From NCBI RefSeq assembly GCF_041051975.1, contig NZ_CP163435.1, positions 1,798,001 through 1,862,000 on the forward strand: a DNA stretch of 64,000 nt. The letters are read 5' to 3'. Positions 59,768 through 64,000 of this stretch are shown piece by piece. This DNA comes from Streptomyces sp. R21 (GTDB taxonomy: Bacteria > Actinomycetota > Actinomycetes > Streptomycetales > Streptomycetaceae). Each line of letters opens with the position of its first letter. The first letter of the stretch is position 1. A program made the translations under genes and the position numbers. The notes below the pieces were generated by a model. The model did not search any database. It was not told where the DNA came from and saw nothing but the letters and a program-made list of their open reading frames with translations.

Positions 59768-60766
59768 TCAGCCGCGCGACGCTTGCGCGGTCGACCCCCG
59801 AACGACCAGCTCAGGCTCGAAGAGCAGCTCGTCGGCGGGTACGGAGCTGCCGCCGATCTGCGCGTTCAGCAGCTCCACGGCGGCGCGGCCCATGGCCTCG
59901 ATGGGCTGGCGGACGGTGGTGAGCGGCGGTTCGGTGCAGTTCATGAACGCCGAGTCGTCGTAGCCCACGACGGACACCTCGGTGGGGACGCCGAGTCCCT
60001 TGCGCCGGGCGGCCCTTATCGCACCCAGGGCGAGCGGGTCGCTGGCGCAGATGATGCCGGTCACCCCGCGGTCGATGAGCCGGGCGGCCGCCGCGTGACC
60101 GCCCTCGATCGAGAACATGGCCCGCGCGATGTGCTCGTCGGGCAGCTGCACGCCCAGCGCCCGGGCGGCCGTCAGCTTGCGCGCCGACGGCATGTGGTCG
60201 CCGGGGCCGAGGACCAGCCCGATGCGCTCGTGGCCGAGGGAGGCCAGATGGCGCCAGGCCTGCTCGACGGCGACCGCGTCGTCACAGGAGACGCCGGGGA
60301 AACCGAGATCCTCGATGGCCGCGTTGATCAGCACGACCGGGATGTTGCGGTCGGCGAGCCGGCGGTAGTGGTCGTGCGGGGCATCCGCCTGCGCGTACAG
60401 CCCGCCCGCGAACACCACGCCGGAGACCTGCTGCTCGAGCAGCAGCGCCACATAGTCGGCCTCCGAGACGCCGCCCTTGGTCTGGGTGCACAGCACCGGG
60501 GTGAGGCCGAGCTGCGCGAGCGCGCCGCCGATCACCTCGGCGAACGCCGGGAAGATCGGGTTCTGCAGCTCGGGCAGGACGAGGCCGACCAGCCGGGCGC
60601 GTTCGCCGCGCAGTTGGGTGGGCCGCTCGTAGCCGAGGACGTCGAGTGCGGAGAGCACCGCCTGCCGGGTGGAGTCGGAGACACCGGGCTTGCCATTGAG
60701 CACCCGGCTGACCGTGGCCTCACTGACCCCGACCTTCTTCGCCACCTGCGCAAGTCGTCGCGTCAT
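59768..60766 (-). CDS. LacI-family regulator of the alpha-glucan cluster (MalR-like)
   Basis: 332 residues. Helix-turn-helix RRLAQVAKKVGVSEATVSRVLNGKPGVSDSTRQAV (3-37), then hinge VLGYERPTQLRGERARLVGLVLP and the sugar-binding core with VSVVGYDDSAFMNCTEPPLTTVRQPIEAMG. It stands directly upstream of the importer operon, as malR does before malEFG in other streptomycetes. An array of GCGCAAG elements covers its own promoter and start, indicating autoregulation. ATG at 60766, no clear Shine-Dalgarno. Confidence 0.94.
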   Translation of the reverse strand: MTRRLAQVAKKVGVSEATVSRVLNGKPGVSDSTRQAVLSALDVLGYERPTQLRGERARLVGLVLPELQNPIFPAFAEVIGGALAQLGLTPVLCTQTKGGVSEADYVALLLEQQVSGVVFAGGLYAQADAPHDHYRRLADRNIPVVLINAAIEDLGFPGVSCDDAVAVEQAWRHLASLGHERIGLVLGPGDHMPSARKLTAARALGVQLPDEHIARAMFSIEGGHAAAARLIDRGVTGIICASDPLALGAIRAARRKGLGVPTEVSVVGYDDSAFMNCTEPPLTTVRQPIEAMGRAAVELLNAQIGGSSVPADELLFEPELVVRGSTAQASRG

Positions 60767-60824
60767 GCGCGCAAGAATAGCGCAAGAAATGCAAGCTGCT
60801 TGCGCAAATCTCAGCTCTTTGCGC
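60748..60824. promoter_or_regulatory. Helically phased GCGCAAG array (probable LacI/MalR-like operators)
   Basis: GCGCAAG begins at 60748, 60769 and 60780, and GCGCAAA at 60802: spacings of 21, 11 and 22 bp, all close to whole helical turns. An inverted TTTGCGC lies at 60818-60824 and an 8-bp palindrome TTGCGCAA at 60800-60807. The array runs from inside the LacI gene, across its start, to the end of the GntR gene. Read on the minus strand it is CTTGCGC, close to the CTTGCAG repeats I recall for Streptomyces MalR. Confidence 0.7.
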
Positions 60825-61513
60825 TAGGGCTTGGCCCACAGCCCCCGGACGTGGCCCAGGTGGCGGGCCATCACCTCCCGCACGGCCTCCGCGTCCCGCG
60901 CCAGCAGCGCATCGAGCAGCTCGATGTGCTCCTGGGCCGAGGCCTCGAGGCGCCCCTGCGCCACCAGCGCGGTCAGCCCGTACAAACGGGAGCGGCGCCG
61001 CAAGTCCCGTACGACTTCCACGAGATGGTCATTGCCCGCGAGCGCCAGCAGCCCGAGATGGAAGCGCAGATCGGCCTCGACGTAAGCGATCAGGTCGCCT
61101 GCCGCGGCGGAGGTGACGATCTCCTCGGCGACCGGGCGCAGCGCCTCCAGGGCCTCCGGGTCGGCGGTGGTCGCGAGGCCGACCGTCGTGGGGATCTCGA
61201 TCAGCGACCTGATGTGGGTGTACTCGTCGAGCTGCTGCTCGGAGACCGCGGTGACCCGGAAGCCCTTGTTGGGGACGGTGTCGACCAGGCCTTCCTTGGC
61301 AAGGTCGAGCATGGCCTCGCGCACGGGGGTCGCGGAGACGCCGAAGCGGGCCGCCAGGCCGGGCGCCGAGTGGACCTCGCCCGGCCGCAGCTCCCCCGCG
61401 ATGAGTGCGGCGCGCAGCGCGTCGGCGACCCGCTCGCGGTAGCTGGGCTTCTTGCCGCCCAGCGCGGGCAGGGCGGGTGCGGATGTCGGCGCGCTGGTGC
61501 GCTGGGCGGGCAT
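60824..61513 (-). CDS. GntR-family (FadR/FCD) regulator of hydroxyproline catabolism
   Basis: 229 residues. An N-terminal winged helix YRERVADALRAALIAGELRPGEVHSAPGLAARFGVSATPVREAMLDLAKEGLVDTVPNKGFRV (about 24-86) precedes an FCD helical ligand domain with metal-binding His (DLRFHLGLLALAGN, RHLGHVRGLW). AGGAG nine bases before ATG 61513. It is 19 bp downstream of the hydroxyproline epimerase gene and probably the last gene of that operon. Confidence 0.93.
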   Translation of the reverse strand: MPAQRTSAPTSAPALPALGGKKPSYRERVADALRAALIAGELRPGEVHSAPGLAARFGVSATPVREAMLDLAKEGLVDTVPNKGFRVTAVSEQQLDEYTHIRSLIEIPTTVGLATTADPEALEALRPVAEEIVTSAAAGDLIAYVEADLRFHLGLLALAGNDHLVEVVRDLRRRSRLYGLTALVAQGRLEASAQEHIELLDALLARDAEAVREVMARHLGHVRGLWAKP

Positions 61514-61532
61514 CGGTGGTCTCCTGGGCGGC

Positions 61533-62534
61533 TTAGAGGACGAATCCGGCGGGGAACGGGTCGGTGGGGTCGAGCAGGTACTGGGCGGTGCCGGTGATCC
61601 AGGCGCGCCCGGTGAAGCTTGGCAGGACGGCGGGAATGCCGGCGACCTCGGTGGCGCCGAGGAGGCGTCCGGTGAAGTGGGTGCCGATGAAGGACTCGTT
61701 CAAGAACTCGGTGTGCAGGGGCAGTTCGCCGCGCGCGTGCAGCTGTGCCATGCGCGCGCTGGTGCCCGTGCCGCAGGGCGAGCGGTCGAACCAGCCGGGG
61801 TGGATGGCCATCGCGTGCCGGGAGTGGCGGGCGTCGGAGCCGGGCGCGTACAGGTGGACGTGGTGGCAGCCGCGGATGGACGGGTCCTCGGGGTGGACGG
61901 GCTCGCCCTCGGCGTTGATGGCGTCCATCAGGTCCAGGCCCGCCCGGAGGATGTCGTCCTTGCGGGAGCGGTCGAAGGGCAGGCCGAACTCCTCCAGCGG
62001 CAGGATGGCGTAGAAGTTGCCGCCGTAGGCGAGGTCGTAGGTCACCGTCCGCCCGTCGGCGAGCGTGATCTTGCGGTCGAGGCCGACGGAGAAGGACGGC
62101 ACGTTCTGCAGCGTCACCGCCTTCGCGGCGCCGTCCTCGACCTCGACCTCGGCGACGACCAGGCCCGCCGGGGTGTCCAGCCGGATGGTGGTCACCGGCT
62201 CGACGACCTCCACCATGCCGGTCTCCACGAGCACCGTCGCGACGCCGATCGTGCCGTGGCCGCACATGGGCAGATAGCCGGAGACCTCGATGTAGACGAC
62301 GCCCCAGTCGCAGTCGGGGCGGGTGGGCGGCTGGAGGATCGCGCCGCTCATCGCGGAGTGACCGCGCGGCTCGTTCATCAGCAACTGCTTGATGTCGTCG
62401 CGGTGTTCACGGAAGTACAGCCGTCGCTCGTTCATGGTCGCGCCCGGGATCGTACCGACCCCGCCGGTGATCACCCGGGTGGGCATGCCCTCGGTGTGCG
62501 AGTCGACGGCGTGCAGGACGAGTTTGCTGCGCAT
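61533..62534 (-). CDS. 4-hydroxyproline 2-epimerase (proline racemase family)
   Basis: 333 residues, with both catalytic cysteines: Cys91 in MCGHGTIG and Cys254 in SPCGTGTSA. The Cys-Cys pair distinguishes racemases/epimerases from the Thr-containing dehydratases. VDSHTEGMPTRVITGG and NERRLYFREHRDDIK are typical of 4-hydroxyproline epimerase. It interconverts trans-4-hydroxy-L-proline and cis-4-hydroxy-D-proline. It is 35 bp downstream of the DapA-like gene in a hydroxyproline operon. Confidence 0.94.
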   Translation of the reverse strand: MRSKLVLHAVDSHTEGMPTRVITGGVGTIPGATMNERRLYFREHRDDIKQLLMNEPRGHSAMSGAILQPPTRPDCDWGVVYIEVSGYLPMCGHGTIGVATVLVETGMVEVVEPVTTIRLDTPAGLVVAEVEVEDGAAKAVTLQNVPSFSVGLDRKITLADGRTVTYDLAYGGNFYAILPLEEFGLPFDRSRKDDILRAGLDLMDAINAEGEPVHPEDPSIRGCHHVHLYAPGSDARHSRHAMAIHPGWFDRSPCGTGTSARMAQLHARGELPLHTEFLNESFIGTHFTGRLLGATEVAGIPAVLPSFTGRAWITGTAQYLLDPTDPFPAGFVL

Positions 62535-62569
62535 GACCCAACTCCCTTGTCACTGTGACGAGTTATCCG

Positions 62570-63460
62570 TTACGCGAGTCCGGCGGCGACGGCCTTCTCC
62601 GTGGCGGCTCGGACCGCTGCCTCCTGCTCGGGCAGCAGCGCGACGCGCGGCGGGCGCACCGGTCCGCCGTACCGGCCGACGACGTCCATGGACAGCTTGA
62701 TGGCCTGCACGAACTCGACCTGGGAATCCCAGCGCAGCAGCGGGTGCAGCTGCCGGTAGAGGGCGCCCGCCGTCGCGAGGTCACCGTCGACGGCCGCGTG
62801 GTACAGCTCGACGCTCGCCGCGGGCAGGGCGTTGGGGTAGCCGGCCACCCAGCCCTTGGCGCCCGCGACGGCGAGTTCCAGCAGCACGTCGTCGGCGCCG
62901 ATCAACAGGTCGAGTTCCGGAGCGAGTTCGGCGATCCGGTAGGCGCGGCGCACATCACCGGAGAACTCCTTGACGGCGTGGATGTACCCCTCGCCGTGCA
63001 GCTTCGCGAGCAGCTCCGGCACCAGGTCGACCTTGGTGTCGATGGGGTTGTTGTACGCGACGATCGGCACGCCCGCCTTCGCGACCTCCGCGTAGTGGGC
63101 GAGGACGGAGCGCTCGTCGGCGCGGTAGGCGTTGGGCGGCAGCAGCATCACTGCCTGGCAGCCGGCATCACGGGCCTGTTCGGCCCAGCGGCGGGCCTCG
63201 GCGGAGCCGTAGGCGGCGACGCCGGGCATCACGCGGGAGCCTCCGATGGCGGCCACGGCCGTCTCCACGACCTTGGCGCGCTCCTCGGGGGTGAGCACCT
63301 GGTACTCGCCGAGCGAGCCGTTCGGCACGACGCCGTCGCAGCCCTGCTCGACGAGCCAGGCGCAGTGCTCGGCGAACCTGTCGTAGTCGACGTGGAGTTC
63401 GGCGGTCAGCGGCAGTGCGGTGGCGACGAGGACGCCGCGCCAGGGGCGGTGGTCGGTCAC
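62570..63460 (-). CDS. DapA-family 1-pyrroline-4-hydroxy-2-carboxylate deaminase (probable)
   Basis: 296 residues of the dihydrodipicolinate synthase/N-acetylneuraminate lyase fold. Schiff-base Lys is in IHAVKEFSGDV (about residue 167); PNGSLGEYQVLTPEERAKVVE replaces the usual GTTGE phosphate loop with NGSLGE, as in pyrroline-hydroxycarboxylate deaminases. Context with the epimerase and dehydrogenase supports conversion to 2-oxoglutarate semialdehyde. Its GTG overlaps the upstream TGA (GTGA). A general DapA-like lyase is the alternative. Confidence 0.88.
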   Translation of the reverse strand: MTDHRPWRGVLVATALPLTAELHVDYDRFAEHCAWLVEQGCDGVVPNGSLGEYQVLTPEERAKVVETAVAAIGGSRVMPGVAAYGSAEARRWAEQARDAGCQAVMLLPPNAYRADERSVLAHYAEVAKAGVPIVAYNNPIDTKVDLVPELLAKLHGEGYIHAVKEFSGDVRRAYRIAELAPELDLLIGADDVLLELAVAGAKGWVAGYPNALPAASVELYHAAVDGDLATAGALYRQLHPLLRWDSQVEFVQAIKLSMDVVGRYGGPVRPPRVALLPEQEAAVRAATEKAVAAGLA

Positions 63461-64000
63461 GAGAGCTCCTTCTCGGTGGGGTGGGCGTGGTCCTGCGCTT
63501 TGCGGGTCTCGCGGGCCGCTTCGGCGGCGTCGGTCGCTTCGGCTTCCTGGGCTTCCTGGGCTTCCTGGGCGAGGACGCCGAGCGGTACGGGGCGGGCGAA
63601 CGGCCGCCGCGCCGGGGTGAGTTCACAGCTGGCGAGTCCGGCGACCGCAGGCCCGCACATCCGGCCCTGGCACCAGCCCATCCCGGCACGGGTCAGCAGC
63701 TTCACGGTGCGCACGTCTGCGGCGCCGAGTCCACCGACGGCCTCGCGGATCGCGCCGGCGGTGACCTCCTCGCAGCGGCAGACGACGGTGTCGTCGGTGA
63801 CCTGCTCGGTCCAGTGCGCCGGCGGAGCGTAGACGGTGTCGAGTGCCGCCGCGAACTCCCCGAGTTTCGTACGGGACTTGGCGGCCGTCGCCCAGCCGCG
63901 CGGGTCGGGGGTGCGTCCGGCGAGCCGGGCCGCGATGGACCGTCCGGCGATGTGTCCCTCGGCGAGCGAGAGGGCCGCGCCGCCGATTCCGGTGGACTCC
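63457..64000 (-). CDS. FAD-dependent D-hydroxyproline dehydrogenase-like oxidoreductase, C-terminal part
   Basis: Only the last 180 residues are in the window; the 5' end lies beyond 64000. The visible part starts inside a GIGGAALSLAEGHIAGRSIAARLAGR segment (end of the FAD domain). It continues to a BFD-like [2Fe-2S] domain with CRCEEVTAGAIREAV and GWCQGRMCG supplying four Cys, as in the alpha-type subunit of multi-component hydroxyproline dehydrogenases. The tail after ARPVPLGVL is acidic and Ala/Glu rich, with a QEA triplet repeat. It should oxidise cis-4-hydroxy-D-proline to pyrroline-4-hydroxy-2-carboxylate, the substrate of the next gene. Confidence 0.85.
   Translation of the reverse strand, partial: ESTGIGGAALSLAEGHIAGRSIAARLAGRTPDPRGWATAAKSRTKLGEFAAALDTVYAPPAHWTEQVTDDTVVCRCEEVTAGAIREAVGGLGAADVRTVKLLTRAGMGWCQGRMCGPAVAGLASCELTPARRPFARPVPLGVLAQEAQEAQEAEATDAAEAARETRKAQDHAHPTEKELS
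63543..63569 (-). repeat. Tandem 9-bp repeat in the tail of the dehydrogenase gene
   Basis: Three exact copies of CTTCCTGGG (63543-63551, 63552-63560, 63561-63569) encode a QEA-type triplet repeat in the C-terminal tail. A copy-number-variable, in-frame microsatellite. Confidence 0.8.

Noticed and set aside
1..64000. CRISPR arrays, tRNA genes, insertion sequences and prophage
   Set aside because: No regularly spaced repeats, cloverleaf-like segments, transposase motifs or phage proteins were recognised anywhere in the window.

Overview
The window reads as Streptomyces chromosome. GC is very high with strong third-position GC, genes are dense with many GTG and TTG starts, and it encodes an SsgA-like sporulation protein, a WhiB-family protein, Tat substrates, F420-type oxidoreductase and split LigD end-joining enzymes. 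No tRNA, rRNA, IS element, CRISPR array or phage gene was seen. The content is catabolic, regulatory and housekeeping; no antibiotic biosynthetic cluster is visible.

Layout: 1-408 is the tail of a possible TetR regulator. 504-7320 (minus) is a five-gene beta-oxidation operon (alpha-methylacyl-CoA racemase type CoA transferase, F420/LLM oxidoreductase, acyl-CoA dehydrogenase, thiolase, FadB) behind a promoter carrying three palindromes. 7585-13147 holds an enoyl-reductase-like protein, a small membrane protein, endonuclease V, a YciI protein, a frameshifted conserved small gene, a secreted beta-propeller, an SsgA-like protein and a PEP-mutase-family enzyme. 13230-17254 holds an ABC-F ATPase with a long leader that hides its ribosome binding site, a dimethylargininase, and an acyl-ACP desaturase behind a 15-bp phased repeat array. 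17276-22100 holds a giant helical-repeat protein, a Wbl protein and a VOC protein. 22211-25463 pairs a GH64 beta-1,3-glucanase and a LacI regulator that share one operator type. 25552-28916 holds LigD polymerase and ligase plus a DUF3048 lipoprotein.

28942-36152 is the protocatechuate branch of the beta-ketoadipate pathway, pcaV divergent from pcaIJFHGBL, with almost every seam overlapping. 50082-52309 is a vanillate O-demethylase (vanA, a small Cys/His protein, vanB) that would deliver protocatechuate to it. Between them lie an SDR, a LuxR-type large ATPase lacking its DNA-binding domain, an MHS-type transporter, AnmK, DUF2510 proteins, a TetR/PAP2/EamA module with an 18-bp operator in three copies, and a Tat-exported phospholipase C.

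52550-60766 is an alpha-glucan utilisation cluster: binding protein, two permeases, cytoplasmic GH13 glucosidase, secreted GH87-type glucanase and a MalR-like LacI regulator with a helically phased GCGCAAG array. It has no ATPase of its own. Together with GH64 this suggests feeding on fungal wall glucans. 60824-64000 is a 4-hydroxyproline catabolic operon (GntR regulator, epimerase, pyrroline-hydroxycarboxylate deaminase, and a dehydrogenase cut by the window edge).

All functional calls come from reading the sequence; no database search was run.
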